From Mojavia pulchra JT2-VF2 (GTDB lineage Bacteria > Cyanobacteriota > Cyanobacteriia > Cyanobacteriales > Nostocaceae), in contig JAHHHN010000008.1 in NCBI GenBank assembly GCA_019359325.1, positions 186,001 through 250,000 of the forward strand: a stretch of 64,000 bases of DNA, read 5' to 3'. The translations under genes were made by a program, and so were the position numbers. Shown here in pieces: positions 31,108-39,497 of this stretch (its first letter is position 1; each line of letters begins with the position of its first letter). The notes beneath the pieces are model-generated. The model did not search any database. It saw nothing but the letters and a program-made list of their open reading frames with translations, and was not told the origin of the DNA.

Positions 31108-31362
31108 TTAGGAGACGTCTCCTTCGAGTTGCTCTATTTCCTTTAATGGTTGCCAGCCAGCTTGCCACTGCGAGTTGTCTTGTAATAATTTGGCATTAAT
31201 CCAGAAGCGGACTTTTGGATCACAGGCTGCAACCATTTCGGCATAAACCCACTTACCCTGATTTTTACGGTTGACGACTTGGAAGTGTCGCCAACCATCT
31301 ACTTTTTGCTGCGCTGTCCATCTAGAACCAACAAGGTAAGGAAATTTCTGCTTTTTAGTCAT
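31108..31362 (-). CDS. TIGR02450 family Trp-rich protein
   Basis: Small tryptophan-rich protein, 84 aa with six Trp residues (in SRWT, DGWRHF, GKWVY, RFWINA, SQWQ and AGWQPL). This pattern is the hallmark of a family found in cyanobacteria and some other bacteria; its function is unknown. The N-terminus is basic (MTKKQKFPYLVGS). It is soluble and monocistronic. Confidence 0.85.
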   Translation of the reverse strand: MTKKQKFPYLVGSRWTAQQKVDGWRHFQVVNRKNQGKWVYAEMVAACDPKVRFWINAKLLQDNSQWQAGWQPLKEIEQLEGDVS

Positions 31363-31683
31363 TTGTTAAGTAGTTGGACAAAAATAAATTCATCAGTGGA
31401 GACAGGGAACAGAACAACAAGTGTAATTAATTCTGTCTAAGTACTGCTTTGCATAAGTTCGTAGCTTTTTTAAACGCAAGGGGACGCAAAATAAGCGCAG
31501 AGTATTTTCACGCGTCAATTCGCTACGGATTTATACTAGCGTTGTGTGGGAGCAGGAGGATGGGAGCAGAGGCGCAGGGGAGAATGATTTATAGCTTTAA
31601 TTTAAAAAATTCGTTACAATGTATAATTATTTACTTTTTAATACAGTAATAATTACTAGAACATGACAGTTTTTCATAAAGAT
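31363..31683. other. Intergenic region, no gene seen
   Basis: Spacer between the purQ end and the Trp-rich gene. It has a G-rich stretch near 31550-31585 (GGGAGCAGGAGG and relatives) of the kind scattered in this genome, and no supported reading frame. Confidence 0.4.
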
Positions 31684-31719
31684 GGGTTAGAGACGCGAAA
31701 TTCCGCGTCTCTTGAACCC
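31684..31719 (-). terminator. Hairpin repeat overlapping the purQ stop codon
   Basis: AGAGACGCG (31689-31697) pairs with CGCGTCTCT (31704-31712), and GGGTT (31684-31688) with AACCC (31715-31719). The AGACGCG/CGCGTCT core looks like an interspersed Nostoc-type repeat. It begins at the last base of the purQ stop codon and may act as its terminator. Confidence 0.55.
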
Positions 31720-32396
31720 TAAGCGATCGCCGCCACCTTTTCCAATAAACCCTGAAATAGCCTCAAACCATCGCTACCGCCTAATATGGGGTCAGAAGCT
31801 CTTTCCGGGTGGGGCATCATGCCCAAAACATTGCCTTGGCGGTTGCAAATGCCAGCAATGTTGTTTAATGAGCCGTTGGGGTTCTCCCCTTGATAACGGA
31901 ACACTACTTGCCCGTTATTTTCAATTTCTGCCAGAGTATCTGCATCAGCATAAAATCGGCCTTCTCCATGGGCAACAGGTACAGTGATAATTTCATCGGT
32001 TGCATAAACTTGCGTCCAAGGAAGATCGGTACGCTCGACTTTTAGAGGCAGGCGATCGCATATAAAATGCAAATCCTGATTTCTTGCTAATGCCCCTGGT
32101 AATAGTCCTGCTTCAGTTAATACTTGAAAACCATTACAAATACCGAGAACAAACTTACCTTTTTGGACGTGTTCGACAACCTGCTGCATTACTGGCGAAA
32201 ACCGCGCGATCGCACCGCAACGTAAGTAATCCCCATAGCTAAAACCACCAGGAATGACAATCACATCCAAATCAGCAATATCCGTCTCTTGATGCCAAAC
32301 CATGCGAGTTGGTTGCTTTAGTAAGTCTCTAGTTACATAAGCAACATCGCGATCGCAATTAGAACCTGGAAAAACAACAACACCGAATTTAGTCAT
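31719..32396 (-). CDS. purQ: Phosphoribosylformylglycinamidine synthase subunit PurQ
   Basis: Glutaminase subunit that supplies ammonia to PurL in the fourth step of purine synthesis, in complex with PurS. Class I glutamine amidotransferase fold: the nucleophile Cys in GICNGFQVL and the His/Glu pair in MPHPERA. N-terminus KFGVVVFPGSNCDRD is typical. Length (225 aa) is normal. It follows purS in the same direction, 109 bases apart, with STRR-like sequence between. Confidence 0.96.
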   Translation of the reverse strand: MTKFGVVVFPGSNCDRDVAYVTRDLLKQPTRMVWHQETDIADLDVIVIPGGFSYGDYLRCGAIARFSPVMQQVVEHVQKGKFVLGICNGFQVLTEAGLLPGALARNQDLHFICDRLPLKVERTDLPWTQVYATDEIITVPVAHGEGRFYADADTLAEIENNGQVVFRYQGENPNGSLNNIAGICNRQGNVLGMMPHPERASDPILGGSDGLRLFQGLLEKVAAIA

Positions 32397-32450
32397 TAGT
32401 CATTTAGTAACTAGTTACTTAGTCATCAGCCAATGGCTACTGAATATTAG
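32397..32450. repeat. STRR-like repeats between purS and purQ
   Basis: Units such as TTAGTCATTTAGTAACTAGT, TTAGTCATCAGCCAATGGCT and related heptamers fill the left part of the purS-purQ gap. Confidence 0.55.
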
Positions 32451-32505
32451 GTATCGGAAACTGGGTATCTAGAAAAATTCCTTTCTTATTCCTTGTCCCC
32501 AGTCC

Positions 32506-32784
32506 CTAAAAAACTCCCGTTTGTGTTTCGACCTCAATCAAATCAAAGCGATAATTTTCAATTACTGGATTTGCTAGCATTTGGTCACAGATGCTATCTA
32601 GATTTTGGCGTGCTGTCTTTTCGTCAGACGAGGTGATGGTTAATTCAATGTATTTACCAATTCGCACCTGTTCTACGTTGTCGTATCCCATCTGCTTGAG
32701 ACCAGATTGTACAGCCACACCAGCAGGGTCTAAGACCGAAGGGCGAAGCGTTACAAAAATTTTAGCTAAATACTTGCTTTGCAC
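32506..32784 (-). CDS. purS: Phosphoribosylformylglycinamidine synthase subunit PurS
   Basis: Small subunit that bridges PurQ and PurL in the FGAM synthase complex. The pattern AKIFVTLRPSVLDPAGVAVQ, GLKQMGYDNVEQVRIGKYIE and the C-terminal NPVIENYRFDLIE are family hallmarks. It is 92 aa, slightly longer than Bacillus PurS. purL is not nearby. Confidence 0.95.
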   Translation of the reverse strand: MQSKYLAKIFVTLRPSVLDPAGVAVQSGLKQMGYDNVEQVRIGKYIELTITSSDEKTARQNLDSICDQMLANPVIENYRFDLIEVETQTGVF

Positions 32785-32929
32785 AGGTTTTTTGCTGAAT
32801 GCTGCGATCGCTATACTATAACTTTCTGTCGCAACTGAGCGAAAATAAGATTACGAACCGATTACACTTAATTTATCAGTTAGCCAATATGACAGCTTCA
32901 ATTACAGCGGCAAATTTAAAAAATAGTTT

Positions 32930-33334
32930 ATGAGAGCCATACGCACCCGCAGTCAAGAGCGGATTTTGAACCTGTTAAAAACCATCAAACAAGGGATTTC
33001 TGCTCAGGATATTTACGTAGAATTACGTAGCCGTAATCAAAGTATGGGTTTAGCAACAGTTTACCGCTCCTTGGAAGCCTTAAAACTTGAAGGCTTGGTG
33101 CAAATACGGACGTTAGCAAATGGCGAAGCCCTTTATAGTTTAGCGCAACAAGACAAACACCACCTAACTTGCTTGCAATGTGGCATTTCAATTCCAATTA
33201 ATCAATGCCCAGTCCATGACTTAGAAGACCAGTTGCAAGACAATCATAAATTTAAAATTTTTTACCACACTCTAGAGTTTTTTGGTTTGTGTGGTCAATG
33301 CCAAATCAATCAAGCTAACGAGATTAGCCAATAG
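32930..33334 (+). CDS. zur: Fur family regulator, probably Zur (FurB)
   Basis: Metal-responsive repressor with an N-terminal winged helix (SQERILNLLKTIKQGISAQD, SMGLATVYRSLEALKLEGLV) and a C-terminal dimerisation domain holding the structural zinc cysteines in CLQCG and CGQC. The HHLTCLQCG segment with short overall length (134 aa) resembles the Anabaena FurB/Zur protein, the zinc-uptake regulator, more than FurA or FurC. This subfamily call is from memory of family features. It is divergent from purS; no zinc transporter gene is adjacent. Confidence 0.75.
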   Translation: MRAIRTRSQERILNLLKTIKQGISAQDIYVELRSRNQSMGLATVYRSLEALKLEGLVQIRTLANGEALYSLAQQDKHHLTCLQCGISIPINQCPVHDLEDQLQDNHKFKIFYHTLEFFGLCGQCQINQANEISQ

Positions 33335-33363
33335 CAGGTTGCTGCGCTCCAATTAAAAATGAA

Positions 33364-33401
33364 AAATTCAAAATTAGAAAATTGATTCTAATTTTGAATT
33401 T
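33364..33401. terminator. Two-way terminator hairpin between convergent genes
   Basis: Perfect 16-base arms, AAATTCAAAATTAGAA (33364-33379) and TTCTAATTTTGAATTT (33386-33401), with a 6-base loop, lie between the zur-like and SPFH gene ends. Confidence 0.6.
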
Positions 33402-33432
33402 GCTTTGTATCTCTTGCGTGTCTCACTCTCAA

Positions 33433-34437
33433 CTAAGAGCGGTTATTATTGAACCCTGGTAACTCGCTTTTGAGAAGTCCGTTAGAGTCAGTCTGAGTAT
33501 CTGAGACAATAGAGCGTATGCCTTCTAAAGTAGCAGGGATAGTGCGCGGGTCCATAAACATAACCTTACTGCTATCGCTTTTACCAATTGTTGTGCCCAT
33601 ATCTAAATAACCTAAAGCCAGAAGAACTTCCAGTGCTTGTTGTCCGTCGGGGTTATTTTTGATTTTTTGAGCAATAATTTCTGCTGACTCAGCAATAGCC
33701 TGTGCTTTGAGAACTTGTTGTTGACGTTCTGCTTGTGCTCTAAGAACAATAGCTTTTTGTTCAGCTTCAGCCTGCATAATTACAGATTTTTGACGGGCTT
33801 CTGCGTCCAGAAGTTGAGCGTCAGCCTTACCTCTAGCGCTATTAACAGCAGATTCGCGATCGCCTTCTGAAGTAAGAATTGATGCGCGTTTGCGCCGTTC
33901 TGCTGACATCTGTAATTCCATCGATTCCTGCACTGCCTTAGAGGGGATAATATCTCGCAATTCTACGCGTGTGACTTTTACACCCCAAGGATCGGTAGCA
34001 ATATCCAAATCTCGCAATAGAAGTTCATTGATTTGAGAACGGGCAGTAAATGTATCATCCAACTCCAATTGCCCCATTTCCGAGCGAATTTGAGTTAGCA
34101 CTAAATTCACCATTGCTGACTGGAGATTTTCTACTTTGTAATAAGCTTTCTCCAGATCCATGATCCGCCAGTAAACCACTGCATCAGCGGTAATAGACAC
34201 ATTGTCACGAGTGATACATTGTTGTGGCGGAATATCTAAAACTTTTTCTCTGATAGTTTGTTTGTAAACAATTTTATCGAGAAAAGGGGTAACAAAGTTC
34301 AGCCCCGGTTCTAGTTTTTTGTTATAGCTACCCAATCGTTCAACCAAGGCCTCATCACCTTGATTAATAACTTTAACTGATCCAGCTAAGGCAGAACCTC
34401 CAAGGGCCAAAAAGACTAGCAAAAAGAACTGTTCCAT
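33433..34437 (-). CDS. SPFH/stomatin-like membrane protein (QmcA type)
   Basis: Membrane-anchored scaffold protein of the stomatin/prohibitin family, thought to organise membrane microdomains and influence proteolysis. An N-terminal anchor ([18 protein letters not shown]) leads into the SPFH domain (about 22-190; [38 protein letters not shown]), followed by a long Ala/Glu/Gln-rich coiled coil (190-270). Length is 334 aa. It follows an nfeD gene, the classic partner. Confidence 0.92.
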   Translation of the reverse strand: MEQFFLLVFLALGGSALAGSVKVINQGDEALVERLGSYNKKLEPGLNFVTPFLDKIVYKQTIREKVLDIPPQQCITRDNVSITADAVVYWRIMDLEKAYYKVENLQSAMVNLVLTQIRSEMGQLELDDTFTARSQINELLLRDLDIATDPWGVKVTRVELRDIIPSKAVQESMELQMSAERRKRASILTSEGDRESAVNSARGKADAQLLDAEARQKSVIMQAEAEQKAIVLRAQAERQQQVLKAQAIAESAEIIAQKIKNNPDGQQALEVLLALGYLDMGTTIGKSDSSKVMFMDPRTIPATLEGIRSIVSDTQTDSNGLLKSELPGFNNNRS

Positions 34438-34522
34438 AGTGATTGTCTCGTTTTGTGGAGTATTAAATATGAGCGGTGAGAGATGGACAAAGGAAAAATT
34501 ATTGTTAAATATTGACTATTGA

Positions 34523-34957
34523 TTAAGAATGCAAAATGTTTTCTGGCATCACAATCAACGTAGTGCCTTGCCTACGGACGACATAAACTCTTTGATGGGG
34601 TGCAACGCTGAGTTTGTCATCGTCACATCTGGCCTGCCAAGAATTTCCTTCGTATAGCACCCGCCCTGCTTTCCCAGCCGGAATCTCTGTTAAGGTTTCA
34701 GCTATAATTTCGTCCTGAATGATTGACTTGCGTCGTCGCGGTTGTACCAACCTGCGGGAAAGTACGACTAGCAATGTAGAAAGCAACAGCCAAACTACAA
34801 CTTGTAGCCATAAACTTCCCAAAACTACTTGAGATAGCAGCGCCACGACAAAGGCGCTAATGCCCATCATGAAAGCAACAAAAGCCGATGGTAGGAACAG
34901 TTCTGTTAAACATAGAACCGATCCTGCCAGTAGCCAGATTAAGGTATAACTTGGCAT
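34523..34957 (-). CDS. NfeD family membrane protein
   Basis: Short NfeD-type protein: hydrophobic segments at about 5-25 and 28-67, then an OB-fold C-terminal domain (AGKAGRVLYEGNSWQARCDD, APHQRVYVVRRQGTTLIVMP). It lacks the N-terminal serine-protease domain of long NfeD proteins. It partners the stomatin-like protein encoded 85 bases downstream in the same direction, so the two probably form one membrane complex (inference from the widespread gene pair). Confidence 0.9.
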   Translation of the reverse strand: MPSYTLIWLLAGSVLCLTELFLPSAFVAFMMGISAFVVALLSQVVLGSLWLQVVVWLLLSTLLVVLSRRLVQPRRRKSIIQDEIIAETLTEIPAGKAGRVLYEGNSWQARCDDDKLSVAPHQRVYVVRRQGTTLIVMPENILHS

Positions 34958-35190
34958 AGCGCCATCCTAGACACTACATTCACGTAAATGTATTTCTTTT
35001 ACTAGATACACCCAGAACTTGGCTATTTACGGAAAGCAAAATATGGTGTTTTTAACATCAATTTTGATTAATTTCAGTAACAAGGTGTAGCCAGATGTAC
35101 ACGAAACCAGTCTATTCTAGCCTTCAAGTATTTGACAGCTATATTTAAACGAAATTCACAAGTTGATTTATCTCTTAAATTTATAACTTT

Positions 35191-37119
35191 ATGATTTCTA
35201 CTCAACGGATAATTTATTGCATAAATCCAGACTGTTCTAGCCCTATTAATTCTTTGGGAAGCCAAATTTGTATAAATTGCCAAACTCCTTTAGTTCACCG
35301 CTATCTCTGGGCTGTCGGCTCATTGGCAACTAAAATTCCACCAGAAACAATGGTGACAAATAGGTATGAGGTAATTACATACCAGATTTGGCTGGATACT
35401 CAACCAGGGCTATTGCCAGATATACCCGAAGAACTGCCACCACAAGTTATTCCTTACCTAAAGTTATATCAACAGCGATTACATCTTCCCCAAGTGTACG
35501 GATTAGCTCGCTCCTTGGAAGAAGACGCAGATGATATTTTCTTACTGGAAAATGTGCCGATAGATGAAAATGGAAATTTATATCCGGCGATCGCTGATGT
35601 ATGGGAACAAGCAACGGCGGTAAGACAACTCTACTGGCTATGGCAGATTCTTCAACTTTGGAAACCTTTATCAGAATTGGAAGTTGCCAGTAGTTTACTG
35701 TTGCCAGACAACTTACGAGTCCAAGGTTGGTGTGTACGTCTATTGGAACTTCAGCAGACAAACGAAAACTTACCTAGTTTGCAAGATTTAGGGCAATCTT
35801 GGCAGCCTTGGGTAGCGTCTGCAAAAGCACCGATAGCCCAAGAGTTACAGAATATAATCGAGCAGATGTGTAGAGATGATGTAGAGCTAGAAGCAATCAC
35901 CAAGCAACTCAACGCCTTACTACTATCAACTGCGGCAGAATTACCATTAACCCTAGAAGTGGCAGGGGCAACGGATATTGGCCCAGAACTGATACGAAAT
36001 GAAGATAGTTGCTACCCTAACGGCTCTAGTTATCTAGACGACTTATTACTACCACGCTTGTCGATTGTTTGTGATGGCATTGGTGGGCATCAAGGCGGAG
36101 AGGTTGCCAGCCAATTGGCAGTGCAGTCCATGAAGTTGCAAATTCCTGCCTTATTAGCAGAGGTAGCACAACAAACTGAACTGATTTCACCAGACTTATT
36201 AACAGAACAACTAGAGGCAAGCTTACGGGTAGTAAATAACGTGATTTGTACCCGTAATGACGAACAAAAACGCCAAGGTAGAGAACGCATGGCTACAACT
36301 CTTGTGATGGCAGTGCAAGTGCCACAACGAGTGCAGACAATCTCTGGTAAGGTTTCAGACAATGCTCATGAACTTTACTTAGCTAGCGTTGGCGATAGCC
36401 GTGCTTATTGGATTACTCGTAACTATTGCCAGCTACTGACAGTAGATGATGATGTAGTAGCACGGGAACTACGCTTTGCCCGGAATTTATATCGTCAAGC
36501 CCTCCTCAGACCAGATGCGGCTGCATTAACCCAAGCATTAGGAACAAGAGATGCCGAATCTCTGAGAATTTTGATGAAGCGATTTATTTTGGAAGAAGAT
36601 GGCATATTGCTGCTGTGTTCCGATGGTTTAAGTGACAATAACTGGGTGGAACAATCCTGGCAGAATTACGCAGTGCCAGTGTTAACAGGTAAACTTGCCC
36701 TTGAAGATGCTGTCCAAGACTGGATTAAATTAGCCAACCAAAAAAATGGCCATGACAATACATCAGTTGTTTTAACTCTTTGCCGTATCTCTAGAGAGTA
36801 CTTAGTGCCAGTAGTTCGTAAACAGCAACAGCCGCAAGTAGAGGTTGTAGAAGTAGAAGTAGAAAAAGAAGAATTCTCTTTGGCAGAAAGTTCGCAAGTA
36901 CTGCTAGATTTGGATATTACAGCAGAAGAAATCTCAACTCCAGTCCAAAAACCAAGCCGAGGTAAGCTTGTAGTGCTACTTGGAGGATTATTAGCAGTAT
37001 TTGTGGGGGGTACGAGCTTGGGATTATTTGCTTGGTCGCAACTTCATCCCCAAACATTTCAGGAAGTTTGTCGTCAACTTCCTGCCAACGTACAGCAGTT
37101 ATGTCCCCAGAAAAAGTAA
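35191..37119 (+). CDS. PP2C-type serine/threonine phosphatase with zinc ribbon and C-terminal membrane anchor
   Basis: Predicted metal-dependent protein phosphatase. Residues ~8-35 form a four-Cys zinc ribbon (CINPDC...CINCQTPL) like those in front of cyanobacterial Ser/Thr kinases. Residues ~50-240 are a variable region without motifs I recognise. The PP2C core (~255-540) has the acidic metal ligands in RNEDS, DGIGGHQGGEVAS, GDSRAYWI, CSDGLSDNNW and GHDNTSVVL. A Glu-rich stretch is followed by one membrane segment (VVLLGGLLAVFVGGTSLGLF) and a short Cys-containing end. It may be membrane-tethered with the catalytic part in the cytosol. No kinase gene is adjacent. Confidence 0.88.
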   Translation: MISTQRIIYCINPDCSSPINSLGSQICINCQTPLVHRYLWAVGSLATKIPPETMVTNRYEVITYQIWLDTQPGLLPDIPEELPPQVIPYLKLYQQRLHLPQVYGLARSLEEDADDIFLLENVPIDENGNLYPAIADVWEQATAVRQLYWLWQILQLWKPLSELEVASSLLLPDNLRVQGWCVRLLELQQTNENLPSLQDLGQSWQPWVASAKAPIAQELQNIIEQMCRDDVELEAITKQLNALLLSTAAELPLTLEVAGATDIGPELIRNEDSCYPNGSSYLDDLLLPRLSIVCDGIGGHQGGEVASQLAVQSMKLQIPALLAEVAQQTELISPDLLTEQLEASLRVVNNVICTRNDEQKRQGRERMATTLVMAVQVPQRVQTISGKVSDNAHELYLASVGDSRAYWITRNYCQLLTVDDDVVARELRFARNLYRQALLRPDAAALTQALGTRDAESLRILMKRFILEEDGILLLCSDGLSDNNWVEQSWQNYAVPVLTGKLALEDAVQDWIKLANQKNGHDNTSVVLTLCRISREYLVPVVRKQQQPQVEVVEVEVEKEEFSLAESSQVLLDLDITAEEISTPVQKPSRGKLVVLLGGLLAVFVGGTSLGLFAWSQLHPQTFQEVCRQLPANVQQLCPQKK

Positions 37120-37250
37120 GTAGCGTGACTACTATATTTTTCTCCTGCTAATGCCTAATGCCCAATCACAATTGGTTTCGCTGCTTAATAGCATTTCTAT
37201 TCGGCACAGCATCTAGGGATAGAATAACTATCTTGTTGTAGAATTAGACT

Positions 37251-37465
37251 TGGCGTTAAAGCGCCCAGTAAGAGCTAAAGCGGGTTATCCTTTTGCCCGT
37301 GAAGCTAGCTGCCCATCCTCTACATCAGCGCCTCTGAGACACCCGTGGGAGTGGACAAGTGCAAAGAGGAAGCAGTGGTGGCGTGGATTTTCCTGCTCAC
37401 TATCTGCCGCTCGGCGGAAGTCGCAGCTGGAGTTCATCGCTTTCTTACCGTCAGTAAGAAAAAAT
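37251..37465 (+). ncRNA. Structured non-coding RNA candidate (possibly 6S RNA)
   Basis: This GC-richer block in an AT-rich gap can fold into a long rod. GTAAG (37268-37272) and AAAGCG (37277-37282) pair with CTTAC (37444-37448) and CGCTTT (37438-37443) as a closing stem. Inside, AGCTGC pairs with GCAGCT and CCTCT with AGAGG, and local hairpins CACCC/GGGAGTG and CCGC/GCGG appear. A TAGAAT box (37239-37244) lies 6 bases upstream, a GGCG/CGCC hairpin is at the 5' end and a terminator at the 3' end. Size and the closed rod fit cyanobacterial 6S RNA, but I cannot confirm the family. A 90-codon open frame across it has no protein-like features. Confidence 0.5.
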
Positions 37466-37472
37466 AAATTTT
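37441..37472 (+). terminator. Terminator hairpin of the structured RNA
   Basis: TTTCTTAC (37441-37448) and GTAAGAAA (37454-37461) are perfect arms around CGTCA, followed by AAATAAATTTTT. The left arm is shared with the RNA's closing stem, so the two structures compete. Confidence 0.55.
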
Positions 37473-37979
37473 TCCCACATAACCTGTCGATGCATTCTGT
37501 CTACTCTGAGGTACGGAGTTGATTTAAAACTAAAAAGCCTGGCTCGTTCAAATGGCGGGTTTTTCATCAAGGCAAAATTTGAAAGTAAAGATGCAATTAA
37601 TTGCTTCTTTCTAAAGTAAAAGAAAAATCTTTTAGCTTTAATCTTTAAATTTTGGCTTGTTTGAGGCTGGTTAAGACGCATTAAGACAGAAAGAAAATCT
37701 CCAGGGTTTTCTGGTTAACCACTGTTTGTGACAAACTGATTGTCAGAGTTTGTTGAACTGTGGGAAGTTGAAAAGTTAATTGCAATTAAAAGGATTAGAC
37801 CTCTTGCTAAAGCACCAGGCGGCTGTGATGTCGCCGATTGATCAACTTCAAAGCCTGCACGGGCAGGCTTTGTTCGTATAGCAGGTACGAAGATATTCAA
37901 CAGCCAGTCTGTACAGATGATCTCTGAAGTGCGACTGTTGCAAGCAGTCTATTTTTCAAAAAAGCAAGTTCAGTGAGGA
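37473..37979. other. Intergenic region between the structured RNA and ftrV
   Basis: No gene is supported. There is a perfect hairpin CAAAGCCTGC-ACGG-GCAGGCTTTG (37849-37872) followed by TTCG, resembling a terminator or attenuator about 110 bases before ftrV. Another small palindrome, GTTTGTGACAAAC, lies near 37724. Confidence 0.5.
37849..37872 (+). terminator. Perfect GC-rich hairpin upstream of ftrV
   Basis: 10-base arms with an ACGG loop. The following T-run is weak (TTTGTTCG), so it may be an RNA processing or regulatory hairpin rather than a strong terminator. Confidence 0.4.
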
Positions 37980-38252
37980 ATGGCTGTGGAGATACTTGTG
38001 GAAAAGGAAAAGCTAGGTGTAAATGCTGTTATGAAAGTTGGCGATCGCGTTCGTATTAAAGATTCGGTTGTAGTTTACCATCATCCTGAACATCGTGGTC
38101 AGGCTTTTGACCTTCAAGGCTCAGAAGGCGAAGTCGTGGCTATTGTTAACCAGTGGCAAGGTAGACCTGTGAGCGCTAATCTGCCAATTTTAGTCCAGTT
38201 TAGTAAAAAATTTAAAGCTCACTTACGTGAAAATGAGTTAGAAATCATCTAG
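37980..38252 (+). CDS. ftrV: Ferredoxin-thioredoxin reductase variable chain
   Basis: Non-catalytic subunit that, with the Fe-S catalytic chain FtrC, passes electrons from photosystem-I-reduced ferredoxin to thioredoxin. The SH3-like core begins MKVGDRVRIKDSVVVYHHPE and includes FDLQGSEGEVVAIVNQWQGR and SANLPILVQF. The given start adds a 17-residue lead. AGGA touches the first ATG, so a GTG two codons later (spacing 6) may be the real start; the internal ATG at residue 18 (37980+51) would give the classical ~73-aa size but lacks a ribosome site. Confidence 0.92.
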   Translation: MAVEILVEKEKLGVNAVMKVGDRVRIKDSVVVYHHPEHRGQAFDLQGSEGEVVAIVNQWQGRPVSANLPILVQFSKKFKAHLRENELEII

Positions 38253-38257
38253 ATATT

Positions 38258-38479
38258 TCAGGAGCGGCGAAACCACTGCAAAATATTAAATTCGCCGCGC
38301 ATTCTTTCTAGTTCTTGACGATGGCTTTTTGCTGTTTTGTGATACCACTCACAATGGCGTTGGAATTCTGACCGCTCCCGAACTTCATGGTAAAACTGGT
38401 GAGTTGTTTGGTAAGTGGCAAAAGCTTCCTCAACTTCGGTTGGAGTTGCGGGAATAATATAAGGTAAATTTTTAGACAT
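38258..38479 (-). CDS. Conserved small cyanobacterial protein, 73 aa
   Basis: I do not know a named family. It is charged and predicted helical: MSKNLPYIIPATPTEVEEAF, then HQFYHEVRERSEFQRHCEWY and a HRQELERMRGEFNILQWF end. No signal peptide or membrane segment. It is convergent with ftrV, 5 bases apart. The coding look (proline-bounded start, amphipathic helix) is good for such a short gene. Confidence 0.65.
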   Translation of the reverse strand: MSKNLPYIIPATPTEVEEAFATYQTTHQFYHEVRERSEFQRHCEWYHKTAKSHRQELERMRGEFNILQWFRRS

Positions 38480-38667
38480 AAATCAGGGATTGCTGATTCC
38501 TGAGGAATTTAAAAATAAAAATTTGTGACTATTGAAATTATAGCTATTGACAATCCAACACCTAATACAATTTCACTTTCAAGTTGCAACAGATTAGGTA
38601 ATGATGAGAAAAATATTAGTATTTATGGGAAAGTGCGATGTTCCTCATTTCCATTACCCAGAATTTG

Positions 38668-39459
38668 CTATAGCCAACCACGCAAGCTATAGACAAAAAA
38701 GCCAATGTACTCTTTTAAAGCGCTAGTAAACTGGTGTAGGTTGTCGGTATCAGGTAACAAATTTAATATAGCGGCTTTAGGAGTGCTGCCCAGTTCTTGC
38801 AGTTCGCCTTGGCTGACGAGAAAATCAGTAGGTGCAGGGATAGCCTCAATTCCTTGACGCTGAAAAATTTTGAGCGATCGCGGCATATGCATTGCCGAAG
38901 TTACTAATAATACCTGACGAATGTTCTGAGACTGGAGAATTTTACGAACATTCACGGCATTTTCATAAGTATTGAGAGAATTAGGCTCTTCAACAATTGC
39001 CTCTGGTGGTATCCCAATAGACGTGAGAACCGCTGCCATATCCGCCGACTCTGGCGAACCACCGCCACGCCAATCGATGCGACCGCCACTGAGAATAATT
39101 ATCGGAGCTTTTTGTTGACGATATAGTTGAGCAGCATAAATCACGCGATCGCCCTGTTCGCTTAAATCGACAGTAGGTCGCGGCCAAAAATTTGATTTAG
39201 TTGCACCACCCAAAACCACAATGGCTTCTGCATTAGGAATTTGGGCAGATGGGATATTTTGCCATTCTAGCGATCGCACCAGCAAATGAGAGATCCAACT
39301 ATTGCTGCAAAATAGCAATAAAATTAGTGCTGACACAATTGCGATCGCTGCCGTGCGTGGGCGTTTCCGTAAAGTTACTAATGCCACTACTAAACTTACA
39401 CAGGCAAGCCCTAACGGATAGAAAAATAACGGCAACAACTTGGATAGATACAAAAACAT
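38668..39459 (-). CDS. YdcF/ElyC family (DUF218) membrane protein
   Basis: DUF218 protein related to ElyC and SanA, envelope proteins linked to peptidoglycan or polysaccharide precursor handling; the activity is not defined. Two N-terminal membrane segments (about 2-30 and 37-56 from the chosen start) are followed by the DUF218 domain: AEAIVVLGGATKSNFWPRPT, IILSGGRIDWRGGGSPESAD, EEPNSLNTYENAVNV and LLVTSAMHMPRSLKIFQRQG. I prefer the ATG at 39457-39459 because the longer frame would overlap the upstream gene; no strong ribosome site favours either. Confidence 0.87.
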   Translation of the reverse strand: MFLYLSKLLPLFFYPLGLACVSLVVALVTLRKRPRTAAIAIVSALILLLFCSNSWISHLLVRSLEWQNIPSAQIPNAEAIVVLGGATKSNFWPRPTVDLSEQGDRVIYAAQLYRQQKAPIIILSGGRIDWRGGGSPESADMAAVLTSIGIPPEAIVEEPNSLNTYENAVNVRKILQSQNIRQVLLVTSAMHMPRSLKIFQRQGIEAIPAPTDFLVSQGELQELGSTPKAAILNLLPDTDNLHQFTSALKEYIGFFVYSLRGWL

Positions 39460-39497
39460 ACTAAGGGCTGGGTATTGGCGAAGATTCTTCCCTAATG

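Noticed and set aside
37250-37522. Open frame of 90 codons over the structured RNA
   Set aside because: The composition is dictated by stem-loops, the product is Arg/Ser/Trp-rich without a fold, and the terminator hairpin lies inside the frame.
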